Source: Clostridiales bacterium (lineage in GTDB: Bacteria; Bacillota; Clostridia; Lutisporales; Lutisporaceae). Taken from it: a stretch of 12,565 bases of DNA. Below, in pieces: positions 1-6,345 of the stretch. Numbering within the stretch: the first letter of the stretch is position 1; each line of letters starts with the position of its first letter. The notes beneath the pieces were generated by a model. That model had not been told where the DNA came from. It saw nothing but the letters and a program-made list of their open reading frames with translations, and did not search any database. The position numbers were made by a program, and so were the translations under genes. The stretch covers positions 1 through 12,565 of the forward strand of contig DUSG01000112.1 in assembly GCA_012842725.1 (NCBI GenBank), read 5' to 3'.

Positions 1-241
1 CTATGCTCCAACCATCTTCTCCAATAATATAGAACGCAAATCTGCTATGTAAACCTATACCATCATTTATATCCGGAATGGCTCCTGCAACATAGTTTAT
101 TCCTAAATCAATTGTTATCAAATAACTCACCAAAACTAACGGCAGCAATGCATCTGCATACTTTAATCTATTCCCTTTGATTCTCTTTAAAAACAGTGCA
201 AATATTATCCATAATATTAATACAATTATACCAAATAACAT
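1..241 (-). CDS. Unrecognised membrane protein, N-terminal part (3' end cut by window edge)
   Basis: An open frame begins at an ATG at 241-239 and runs 80 codons to the window edge without a stop. The first 20 or so residues (MLFGIIVLILWIIFALFLK) form a clear transmembrane helix followed by a basic KRIKGNR stretch. A second hydrophobic segment, LLPLVLVSYLITIDLGI, lies at about residues 33-49. The visible end carries GIGLHSRFAFYIIGEDGWS, which I cannot assign to a family. The ribosome binding site is weak (GAAGTGA about 8 bases upstream). Only 27 bases separate it from the stop of the upstream VTT-domain gene and no terminator lies between, so co-transcription is likely. Function unknown; a membrane location is the only inference I would make. 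Confidence 0.6.
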   Translation of the reverse strand, partial: MLFGIIVLILWIIFALFLKRIKGNRLKYADALLPLVLVSYLITIDLGINYVAGAIPDINDGIGLHSRFAFYIIGEDGWSI

Positions 242-268
242 CGTATATCACTTCATATTTGCATCTAT

Positions 269-1087
269 TTACCTTTTAAAGAATATAGGTATGATGCTGA
301 CAAGTTTATAAAGCACTATTGCTGCTATAATTATTGCAACTACCCATATTAGTATGGTAAGCCATGATTTTTTCCACTGTTCTTTGATAAAAAGAATCCT
401 GTTATTATGTTCTACAAATTCATGGAGCCATTTTCTTTTCCACCAAGCTATGGCAAGCAATATCAAGAGTATTGTAACTGAAATTATGACCGGACTTAGA
501 TTTTCATATGTAAAACCGTTCCCTGTAAAACTCAGTATAGCATATCCAGGTAAACGTCCTAACACAGAAATCAGCACCAGAGAACGAATCCTGATGGTAG
601 TAAGCCCAGCAATAAAAGATATTATATCATCAGGAAAAGCAGGCAGAAGAAAAATAAGGAAAAATACCAACTTACCTTTGCCTTCAATCAGGTGGTCAAA
701 TCTATCCAGAGTTTTTTTATCAACAAAATATTCAACAAATGGACGTCCAAACCTGCGTGTCAGCACAAAGACAAGGGTAAATCCTATTGTCGCCCCAATC
801 ATTGTATATATCAATCCCCACAGAGGGCCAAATAAGTAACCTCCAACCAATCCGGCCACTTGCCCGGGTATAGGAGCTATCAATACTTGTGATATCTGTA
901 TCAATATGAATACCACCGGTCCCCATGCACCGGCTTTATCTATCATATATCTTATTTTATCCGGATTACCAAAGGCAGAAATAAATGGCCATGCAAAATA
1001 TAAAGCTATTCCTAATGCAACTACAACAATTGAAGTGACTACGATGAAAAATGTTTTTGATTTATTGTATTGTGATGTCTGATTCAT
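269..1087 (-). CDS. TVP38/TMEM64 family (VTT domain, DedA-like) membrane protein
   Basis: A 272-residue integral membrane protein of the TVP38/TMEM64 family, which belongs to the DedA/VTT superfamily. Relatives are linked to lipid or small-solute movement across membranes, but the substrate of this one is unknown. After one N-terminal helix (about residues 12-36), the VTT core carries a Gly-rich re-entrant segment (PGQVAGLVGGYLFG, 74-87), an FPDD motif (151-154) at the second re-entrant loop, and a GRLPGY segment (177-182). These are family hallmarks. Two further hydrophobic helices fill the C-terminus (about 200-215 and 243-261). I chose the ATG at 1087 because GGAGG sits 9 bases upstream; the frame stays open to 1132, but that extension has no good ribosome binding site. 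It follows the flavodoxin-like gene after 63 bases with no terminator, so it is probably the third gene of that operon. Confidence 0.88.
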   Translation of the reverse strand: MNQTSQYNKSKTFFIVVTSIVVVALGIALYFAWPFISAFGNPDKIRYMIDKAGAWGPVVFILIQISQVLIAPIPGQVAGLVGGYLFGPLWGLIYTMIGATIGFTLVFVLTRRFGRPFVEYFVDKKTLDRFDHLIEGKGKLVFFLIFLLPAFPDDIISFIAGLTTIRIRSLVLISVLGRLPGYAILSFTGNGFTYENLSPVIISVTILLILLAIAWWKRKWLHEFVEHNNRILFIKEQWKKSWLTILIWVVAIIIAAIVLYKLVSIIPIFFKR

Positions 1088-1150
1088 ATAATAAAACCTC
1101 CAGTAGTCTTCTTGTGTACTTTTTGTTACCAATTCTTTCTTTCAGCGTTG

Positions 1151-1789
1151 TTACCTTTGGATAGACAAATCTTTCTTTTTCAATCCGTTTGCTTTTATGG
1201 ATTTTCTCCATCCCATTTCTGCAGCAAATTTATAAAAGATTCTGGGAATATTCGGAGAAATGAACATATTCTCTCCTGAAGAACCATTCAATATATTATT
1301 TGCTAACTGTCTCAATGACTTCTCTAGGTTCCTCTTTGGTCCTTGCCCTAACGGAACATTTTTTATCATCGGCAGCATTCCACCTGCACCAATCCCGAGC
1401 CCTTGTCCCCACTTAAGCCCTGCTTTTGAGCACCAATTCTCCATCATTTCAATTGCCAGTTTAGTCTGATGACCTTCATAAAATCCGCAGTTTACTATGG
1501 AATAAACTTTTATATCTATTTCCCTTACAGATGCTAAGAATGATTCTAATTGAATAAGGCAATTTAGCAGATGTGACGGGATTCCATCGAAATACAACGG
1601 AAATGAAAATACAAAAATGTCGTAGTCTTTCAGCTGTTCCATCTCTTCTTTGCTTAACGAAGGTTTATTAAAATTATAATCTGAAATGATAGCATCGTCT
1701 TGCAAAAATAACAATTTCAAATCCTGTAATAGATAAGCAGAGGCGCTATTTTTCGTTTTGGGACTTTCGTTTATAAAAGCCATTCTCAT
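1151..1789 (-). CDS. Flavodoxin-fold NAD(P)H-dependent FMN reductase-like protein
   Basis: A 212-residue protein with the flavodoxin-like fold of NADPH-dependent FMN reductase relatives, predicted cytoplasmic and FMN-binding. The first strand and phosphate loop are FINESPKTKNSAS (residues 5-17), matching the usual GSPRKNGNS pattern loosely. A hydrophobic strand and flavin-proximal turn follow at YDIFVFSFPLYFDGIPSHLL (about 55-74), and a later glycine-rich loop is GQGLGIGAGGM (about 133-143). Its ATG overlaps the stop codon of the preceding gene (ATGA), with GGAGG 10 bases upstream inside that gene, so translation is very likely coupled. Beyond about residue 165 lies a basic C-terminal tail that the family core does not need. 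The electron acceptor is unknown. It could be a quinone reductase, a nitroreductase-like enzyme, or a partner subunit of the upstream flavoprotein. Confidence 0.75.
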   Translation of the reverse strand: MRMAFINESPKTKNSASAYLLQDLKLLFLQDDAIISDYNFNKPSLSKEEMEQLKDYDIFVFSFPLYFDGIPSHLLNCLIQLESFLASVREIDIKVYSIVNCGFYEGHQTKLAIEMMENWCSKAGLKWGQGLGIGAGGMLPMIKNVPLGQGPKRNLEKSLRQLANNILNGSSGENMFISPNIPRIFYKFAAEMGWRKSIKANGLKKKDLSIQR

Positions 1790-2289
1790 AGTATCTGTCC
1801 CTCCATCTCCCCAATACTCTGGAAGAATAAAACTCTGCCAACATTACAATCCATATTGATAGAATTGGCTTTCACCAGCTTTTGAGCAGTCAGGTTTTCT
1901 TTTTCAGTTATGTTTTCACCATAAAAATACACATGTAGTTTTATTTTATTTTTATATCTCCTCTTATGATGCATCTCTCCGTTCTTAATTACAAAATCAG
2001 GATGCAAATAAGAAATACTTCGGTCAAATATATTTTTTACAAATGGACTATATCCTCCATAACAACATCTGCTTATAATAATAACCTCTTCACATTTTGA
2101 TAAACGTTCACCCATGTCTCCATATTTATCTCGTATTACGCAGACTCCCGGTGTTTTTATCCAACATCCGAAACACCCTGTACAATGATGTATGGACTCA
2201 TCATATAAAATGACCATAGTGTCATCAGGCAAGTCAGAAAATATTTTTTCAAAACATTTGCTTTCCAAGTCGCATATGATTAATTTCAT
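1786..2289 (-). CDS. Flavodoxin-fold FMN reductase with a four-cysteine cluster
   Basis: A 167-residue member of the NADPH-dependent FMN reductase family. It has a compact cysteine set C36-x2-C39-x2-C42-x7-C50 in HHCTGCFGCWIKTPGVC. This fits the C-x2-C-x2-C-x4-7-C motif that binds a 4Fe-4S cluster in archaeal iron-sulfur flavoproteins. Many clostridial relatives share the C-x-GC-x2-CW-K-PG-C signature without proof of a cluster. A strand plus SRCCYGGYSPFVKNIFDR (73-90) matches the flavin-binding loop region. The start is taken at the ATG at 2289, preceded by AGGGG 9 bases upstream; the frame could begin at a TTG at 2307, but that lacks a site. It is the first gene after the promoter at 2437-2463 and overlaps the next flavodoxin-fold gene by four bases. 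Likely a redox enzyme for quinones, metals or other acceptors; the substrate cannot be read from the sequence. Confidence 0.8.
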   Translation of the reverse strand: MKLIICDLESKCFEKIFSDLPDDTMVILYDESIHHCTGCFGCWIKTPGVCVIRDKYGDMGERLSKCEEVIIISRCCYGGYSPFVKNIFDRSISYLHPDFVIKNGEMHHKRRYKNKIKLHVYFYGENITEKENLTAQKLVKANSINMDCNVGRVLFFQSIGEMEGQIL

Positions 2290-2436
2290 TTCCCACTTCC
2301 CCTTCAAAACAATATAGGTATTTTTAGAAACTTTTATTCACTCTCTATCATTTATTCACATAAAAATTGTTCAGGATAATTAAACAACTATAACAAAACA
2401 AGCCGCATAATTTCCCGAAAAATATGTCATATCCAC

Positions 2437-2463
2437 ATTATACCATAATTGTTTATTTGTCAT
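2437..2463 (-). promoter_or_regulatory. Candidate extended -10 promoter for the flavoprotein operon
   Basis: On the minus strand a perfect TATAAT (2442-2437) is preceded by TGG, giving the TGn extended -10 element. A near-consensus -35, ATGACA (2463-2458), lies 15 bases upstream, shorter than the ideal 17 but compatible with an extended -10. Transcription would begin near 2430 and give a leader of about 140 bases before the flavodoxin-fold gene at 2289. That leader holds two copies of GTGAATAAA. Confidence 0.6.
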
Positions 2464-2478
2464 TATTCTTTAAAACAT

Positions 2479-2515
2479 AAGAACCGTCCCTAATTCATAT
2501 TAGAGAACGGTTCTT
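2479..2515. repeat. Long imperfect palindrome, possible asnS terminator or dispersed repeat
   Basis: AAGAACCGT (2479-2487) pairs with ACGGTTCTT (2507-2515). The inner CCCTAAT (2488-2494) pairs with ATTAGAG (2499-2505), leaving a four-base loop and one bulged A at 2506. The hairpin has 16 pairs. It sits 12 bases past the asnS stop codon, where a terminator is expected, but the minus-strand flank (ATGTTTTAAAG) is only a poor U-tract. From memory, GAACCGTCCC-type palindromes recur between genes in many Firmicute genomes, so this may be a dispersed repeat that also ends asnS transcription. Confidence 0.6.
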
Positions 2516-2527
2516 TAATATACAGTG

Positions 2528-3919
2528 TTAGAATTCTGCGTTTCCTACTGTTCTTGGGAAAGGTATAACATCTCTGATGTTGCTCATACCTGTCAAATAC
2601 ATTATCAGTCTTTCAAAGCCCAATCCATAACCGGCATGTTTGGTGCCTCCATATTTACGCAGCTCCATGTACCACCAATAATCTTCTTTTTTCAGTCCGA
2701 ATTCTTCCATTTTCTTTTCCAGAACATCATATCTTTCTTCTCTCTGGCTGCCTCCTATGATTTCCCCTACTCCAGGTACCAATAAATCCATAGCCGCTAC
2801 AGTCTTATTGTCATCATTGAGCCTCATATAGAAGGCTTTTATCTCTTTTGGGTAGTTGATGACAAATACCGGCTTCTTAAATATTTCTTCTGTCAGGTAC
2901 CTTTCATGTTCTGTCTGAAGGTCTACGCCCCATTCTACCGGATACTCAAATTGTTTTCCTGACTTTTTCAGCAATTCAATTGCTTCTGTATAAGTTATTC
3001 TGCCAAAATCCGAGTTCACTACGTTCTGCAGCCTTTCCAAAAGAGTGTTATCTATAAACTGGTTAAAGAAAGCCATCTCCTCTGGGGCATTCTCTAGGAC
3101 ATAGTTAATAATATATTTCATCATATCTTCAGCCAATTCCATGTTGTCTTCCAAATCTGCAAAAGCAATTTCCGGTTCAATCATCCAGAACTCTGCTGCA
3201 TGGCGCGGGGTATTTGAATTTTCAGCTCTGAAGGTTGGCCCAAAGGTATACACATTTCTAAAGGCTAAAGCGTATACTTCTGCTTCCAGTTGGCCGCTTA
3301 CCGTCAGATTTGTCGGTCTGCCGAAGAAGTCTTCCTTGTAATCAACTTTTCCATCCTCTGTTCTCGGTGGGTTTTCAATATCCAATGTAGTAACTTTAAA
3401 CATTTGTCCTGCGCCTTCAGCATCGCTGCCTGTAATGATTGGAGTATGGACATACACAAAACCTCTTTCATTGAAGAATTTGTGTATAGCATATGCTGCC
3501 AAAGATCTTACCCTGAATACGGCTGAAAAAGTATTGCTTCTAGGTCTTAAGTGGGCAATTGTCCTTAAATATTCAAAGGTATGTCTCTTCTTTTGCAAAG
3601 GATACTCAGGTGATGACAATCCTTCAATTACGATTTTTTCTGCTTTTATCTCAAAAGGTTGCTTGGCTTCCGGAGTCAGCACCAGTTGACCTTCAACATA
3701 TAGAGATGAACTTATGTTCAATTTTGCTATTTCTTTAAAATTCTCAAGTTCTTCACCAAATACTATTTGAACATTTTTAAAAAACGTTCCATCGTTAAGT
3801 TCTATAAAACCAAAGCTCTTCGAAACCCTTATGGTTCTTACCCAACCTGCTACTGATACAGTTTTTCCCGCATATTTGTCCGTTTCTCTGTATAGATTTC
3901 TTACATATACTGTTTTCAT
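2528..3919 (-). CDS. asnS: Asparaginyl-tRNA synthetase (AsnRS), class IIb
   Basis: Charges tRNA-Asn with asparagine in the cytoplasm, via asparaginyl-adenylate. The 463 residues match the usual bacterial AsnRS length. An N-terminal OB-fold anticodon-binding domain is visible (VSVAGWVRTIRVSKSFGFIELNDGT, about 21-45), followed by the class II catalytic core. This has a TPIITGSDAEGAGQMF segment (159-174), motif 2 around FRAENSNTPRHAAEFWMIEPE (230-250), and motif 3 around GYGLGFERLIMYLTGMSNIRDVIPFPRT (430-457). The ending IPFPRT and the AEFWMIEPE version of motif 2 favour AsnRS over AspRS or LysRS. The start at 3919 has GGGAGG six to seven bases upstream. Expression should be controlled by the T-box leader at 4141-4377, although about 220 bases lie between the T-box terminator and this start codon. 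Confidence 0.97.
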   Translation of the reverse strand: MKTVYVRNLYRETDKYAGKTVSVAGWVRTIRVSKSFGFIELNDGTFFKNVQIVFGEELENFKEIAKLNISSSLYVEGQLVLTPEAKQPFEIKAEKIVIEGLSSPEYPLQKKRHTFEYLRTIAHLRPRSNTFSAVFRVRSLAAYAIHKFFNERGFVYVHTPIITGSDAEGAGQMFKVTTLDIENPPRTEDGKVDYKEDFFGRPTNLTVSGQLEAEVYALAFRNVYTFGPTFRAENSNTPRHAAEFWMIEPEIAFADLEDNMELAEDMMKYIINYVLENAPEEMAFFNQFIDNTLLERLQNVVNSDFGRITYTEAIELLKKSGKQFEYPVEWGVDLQTEHERYLTEEIFKKPVFVINYPKEIKAFYMRLNDDNKTVAAMDLLVPGVGEIIGGSQREERYDVLEKKMEEFGLKKEDYWWYMELRKYGGTKHAGYGLGFERLIMYLTGMSNIRDVIPFPRTVGNAEF

Positions 3920-4130
3920 TTTATTACCTCCCTGTTTAATTTGTCTTAATAACTTAAACTTTATAATTTCCGGTTTGAATTTTGTGCCCTGAAAAGTAAA
4001 TAATCACTTTTGTAGCCTTTTTGATTTTTATGTTAACTAATTGGAATAATCATATACACATCTTACATAAAGATATGCGAGAATCAAAAGCCAAATAAAA
4101 ACAGTGTTCTTCCGTGTTTTTAGTGGTTTC
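3920..4130 (-). other. Long untranslated spacer between T-box terminator and asnS
   Basis: About 210 bases without a convincing gene, highly AT-rich. I see no open frame with a ribosome binding site other than the GGGAGG that serves asnS. Small inverted pairs exist (AAAAACA with TGTTTTT at 4097-4121, and AAAAGT with ACTTTT near 3992-4011), but neither looks like a terminator. A weak promoter-like pair, TTAACA then TACAAA with 16 bases between, lies near 4011-4038 on the minus strand. It could give T-box-independent transcription, but the evidence is slight. Confidence 0.4.
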
Positions 4131-4173
4131 AATATAAAATAAAAATCTTTCATCCCATATTGGGACGAAAGAT
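4131..4173 (-). terminator. T-box-controlled intrinsic terminator of the asnS leader
   Basis: On the minus strand ATCTTTCGTCCC (4173-4162) pairs with GGGATGAAAGAT (4156-4145, one G·U pair) around a five-base loop, followed directly by TTTTTATTTT. The first arm also contains ATCTT, which can pair instead with AAGAT just upstream of the T-box sequence. The terminator and antiterminator are therefore mutually exclusive, the hallmark of T-box control. Confidence 0.93.
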
Positions 4174-4377
4174 ATTATTCCGCGGTACCACCCATCTTGC
4201 CGTTTCGGCCACCTCTACCCAATAACGGTGGGCACCGTCCGAGCCTACTCTCCAAAAGATTTCGGTCGGAAGCTCCGGGAGGTTCCTCCATACAGCTTCG
4301 TATCGGCTTCCACCAACCGCCGACTCTCTTTAACTCCACTGTATTTCGCATCCCTTCATTGCCTATAGGTAGTGTTA
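4141..4377 (-). ncRNA. T-box riboswitch leader of asnS, proposed AAC (Asn) specifier
   Basis: The leader senses uncharged tRNA. The diagnostic T-box GGGTGGTACCGCGG is present on the minus strand (4193-4180), preceded by GGGTAGAGGTGG and a CCGTTA segment. Stem I shows the usual AAGAGAG then GGTTGGTGGAAGCC apical region (4336-4305), and ATACAG pairs with CTGTAT nearer its base. On the 3' side of stem I, GGAGGAACCTCCCGGAGC (4289-4272) holds the specifier. The triplet five bases before GGAGC is AAC (4284-4282), an asparagine codon, agreeing with the asnS gene downstream. Reading the triplet after GAA would give CCT instead, so the assignment rests on spacing and on the gene. The acceptor-pairing bulge is UGGU (4190-4187). 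Uncharged tRNA-Asn should favour read-through into asnS. Confidence 0.93.
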
Positions 4378-4383
4378 ACAAAT

Positions 4384-4412
4384 ATTATAATAATGATACT
4401 AATGATTGTCAA
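4384..4412 (-). promoter_or_regulatory. Consensus sigma-A promoter of the asnS leader
   Basis: TTGACA (4412-4407) and TATAAT (4389-4384) are separated by exactly 17 bases, a perfect match to the vegetative consensus. Initiation is expected near 4377, just upstream of T-box stem I. The -35 begins only 11 bases after the MATE stop codon, so no independent terminator for the MATE gene fits between them. The -35 lies inside a 17-base palindrome (4399-4415). Confidence 0.9.
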
Positions 4413-4415
4413 TCA
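4399..4415. promoter_or_regulatory. 17-base palindrome overlapping the asnS -35, operator candidate
   Basis: AATGATTG and CAATCATT flank a single central base, a perfect 8-1-8 inverted repeat. It covers the TTGACA hexamer of the asnS promoter. Its AATGAT/ATCATT half-sites resemble those of Fur-family operators, but the register does not match the classic 7-1-7 Fur box. It may be a repressor site, a weak hairpin ending the MATE transcript, or chance in an AT-rich stretch. Confidence 0.35.
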
Positions 4416-4423
4416 TTATACCC

Positions 4424-5815
4424 TCATATTTTGCCTAATTCAGCTTTTGGATTGAGCTTCTCGGCTTCCTGCTTTTCATCCAAATGCTTTAATTCAAAGA
4501 ATAGGAAAATTGCCGTGAGTATTGAGGATGATAAATCTGCAACGGGACCTGCTGTAAACAATCCCATCAAGCCCATAAACTTAGGCAATATAATAATCAT
4601 AGGTATCAATAAAAGTACTTGACGTGAAAGACTTAACAGCATAGATTGCTTTGGTTTTCCGACTGCCTGGAAATATGCTGAACTAACTATCTGGAAACCG
4701 ATTATGGGCATAAATATCATAACTCTTCTCAATCCTTTGGCACCTAATTCAATAAGCTCAAAATCGTCAGTAAAAAGTCCTATCATCTGAGGTGCAAACA
4801 ACTGAGTTGTCATAAAGCCTATTGTAACAACCATTGTTGCAGCCCCTATAGCATATTTCAAAGCGTTTTTTACTCTCTCGTATTTCTGAGCTCCATAGTT
4901 AAAGCCAATTATGGGTTGTGCACCTTGGTTTATACCAAAAACAACCATTACAAAAAGTGAAGCTACATTATTTATTATTCCCATGGCTGATACGGCTATA
5001 TCTCCTCCGTATTGTGCCAATCCCTTGTTCATAAATATAACAACTGCGCTGGCTGCCAATTGCATGGCAAAAGGTGATAAACCTATTGCAACTATTGATT
5101 TTACAATCTTAAATCTTACCTTCAGATTAGTTTTACTTATTTTTAACAGGCTGTTGCCGTATAGAAAATAATACATTACCCATATTGCAGAAACAGCCAT
5201 GGACATAATAGTTGCAAGGGCTGCCCCTTCTATGCCCCAACCAAATGCAAATATAAATATCGGATCCAGAACTGTATTGAGTATTGCCCCTATAAGCATA
5301 GTCATCATCGCAACTTTAGGGTTACCTTCTCCTCTGATGAAATTGTTCATTCCCATTTCAATCATGAGGAATATGGTTCCGTAAATTATTATTCTGAAAT
5401 ATCCTTTGGCATAAGGCATTACTTCTTCACTGGCTCCGAAAATCCTCAGAAGAGGCTCCATGAGTATTAATCCCAAAACAGTCAGTACAATCGCAATAAT
5501 TATCATGCACACCAATGCATTGCCTAATATTTGCTCTGCTTCTTCCTTCCTCTTCTGCCCAAGCCTTATAGACACCAATGAATTCCCACCTATGCCTATC
5601 AGCATTGCAAAAGCCATACCTATTACCATCAGAGGAAATCCAATTCTCACCCCTGCTATTCCCAATGGACCTACACCTTGACCAATGAATACCATATCAA
5701 CAAAATTATATAATGCGTTGACTAACATACCCACTATTGCGGGTATTGAAAACTTAAGCAACAGTTTTGGTATTTCCTTTTCTCCAAGCAATTTTTCTCT
5801 TTCAACTACCTGCAT
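4424..5815 (-). CDS. MATE family multidrug/Na+ (or H+) antiporter, MepA-like
   Basis: A 463-residue inner-membrane efflux protein of the multidrug and toxic compound extrusion family, exporting cationic drugs or other compounds in exchange for Na+ or H+. The length and about 12 hydrophobic helices fit two MATE repeats. The first opens with IPKLLLKFSIPAIVGMLVNALYNFVDMVFIGQGVGPLGIAG (15-55), the canonical MATE N-terminus. FIRGEGNPK (about 163-171) and GINQGAQPIIGFNYGAQKYERV (about 298-319) are conserved repeat-linking and second-repeat motifs. The AGGGG ribosome binding site is seven bases before the ATG. Only four bases separate it from the upstream marR gene, so both come from the marR promoter and the pump is probably induced when MarR releases its operator. 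The substrate is unknown. Confidence 0.93.
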   Translation of the reverse strand: MQVVEREKLLGEKEIPKLLLKFSIPAIVGMLVNALYNFVDMVFIGQGVGPLGIAGVRIGFPLMVIGMAFAMLIGIGGNSLVSIRLGQKRKEEAEQILGNALVCMIIIAIVLTVLGLILMEPLLRIFGASEEVMPYAKGYFRIIIYGTIFLMIEMGMNNFIRGEGNPKVAMMTMLIGAILNTVLDPIFIFAFGWGIEGAALATIMSMAVSAIWVMYYFLYGNSLLKISKTNLKVRFKIVKSIVAIGLSPFAMQLAASAVVIFMNKGLAQYGGDIAVSAMGIINNVASLFVMVVFGINQGAQPIIGFNYGAQKYERVKNALKYAIGAATMVVTIGFMTTQLFAPQMIGLFTDDFELIELGAKGLRRVMIFMPIIGFQIVSSAYFQAVGKPKQSMLLSLSRQVLLLIPMIIILPKFMGLMGLFTAGPVADLSSSILTAIFLFFELKHLDEKQEAEKLNPKAELGKI

Positions 5816-5819
5816 GCTA

Positions 5820-6287
5820 TTACCCCTGTCCTTTAATATTTTTTATGTTTGCCAGTATTCTTTTAACAAAATCTATACTATTTATCATATTGTCGATATC
5901 TTCTGCATCTACTTTTTCAAATGTTTTCTCAAATTCTTTTTCAAAATTATGCATTAATTTTGAGATGTACTCATCACCTTTGGGAGTCAAGGAAATCCAT
6001 TGTTTTCTCCTGTCTTCCTTATCGACGTCCCTTCGCACAAATTCGTGCTCCACTAATGAATCAACAAGAGTTGTTAGACTTCCTTTTTGCATATCCAAAG
6101 CTTTGCCAAGTGAAGATGGAATTATCCTTCCATTTTTTTTGATAATAAAAAGAGCTTTTCGCTGACTTTTGTTCAGGTTTGGCTCTATACCATAATCCTT
6201 ATTGTATATACATCCAATAGTTTCATGATATAGAGGTATGAATTCCAGGAAAGAATTGAAAAGCTCTTTAACTTTCATTCTATCCAT
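5820..6287 (-). CDS. MarR family transcriptional repressor
   Basis: A 155-residue winged-helix regulator that probably represses its own operon with the MATE pump and lets go on binding a toxic ligand. Dimerising helices occupy both ends. The winged helix runs from about residue 38 to 118: LNKSQRKALFIIKKNGRI, then SSLGKALDMQKGSLTTLVDSLVEHEFVRR, with the basic wing DKEDRRKQWISLTPKG that is typical of MarR (D-x-DRR). I chose the ATG at 6287 because GGAGG lies five bases upstream. The frame continues upstream to 6356, but those codons are the palindromic promoter itself and give an implausible peptide. The gene ends four bases before the MATE start. The operator is the inverted repeat at 6297-6345. 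Confidence 0.92.
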   Translation of the reverse strand: MDRMKVKELFNSFLEFIPLYHETIGCIYNKDYGIEPNLNKSQRKALFIIKKNGRIIPSSLGKALDMQKGSLTTLVDSLVEHEFVRRDVDKEDRRKQWISLTPKGDEYISKLMHNFEKEFEKTFEKVDAEDIDNMINSIDFVKRILANIKNIKGQG

Positions 6288-6296
6288 ATTTGCCTC

Positions 6297-6345
6297 CATA
6301 AAAATAGTTAGAATTCTTACAATCAGAATTCTAACTATTTTTATG
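6297..6345. promoter_or_regulatory. Perfect 21-7-21 inverted repeat, MarR operator
   Basis: Positions 6297-6317 are the exact reverse complement of 6325-6345, around the seven-base centre TACAATC. Each arm holds the short palindrome AGAATTCT, with centres 15 bases apart, which suggests two dimer sites. The repeat covers the -10, most of the spacer and the likely transcription start of the marR-MATE promoter and ends just before the ribosome binding site, so a bound repressor would block initiation. In read-through RNA from the M42 operon it would fold into a 21-pair hairpin whose 3' arm ends in UUUUUAUG. Confidence 0.85.

Noticed and set aside
354..839. 161-codon plus-strand open frame
   Set aside because: It is antisense to the VTT-domain gene, which has clear family motifs and a ribosome binding site. 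This frame has no site of its own and gives a low-complexity basic peptide.
4175..4381. 68-codon minus-strand frame within the asnS leader, and a 141-codon frame opposite it (4197-4622)
   Set aside because: Both run through the T-box riboswitch, whose conserved RNA motifs explain the sequence. Neither has a ribosome binding site.
5767..6165. 132-codon plus-strand open frame spanning the marR-MATE junction
   Set aside because: Antisense to two well-supported genes, no ribosome binding site, and the peptide is hydrophobic in the way complements of AT-rich genes often are.
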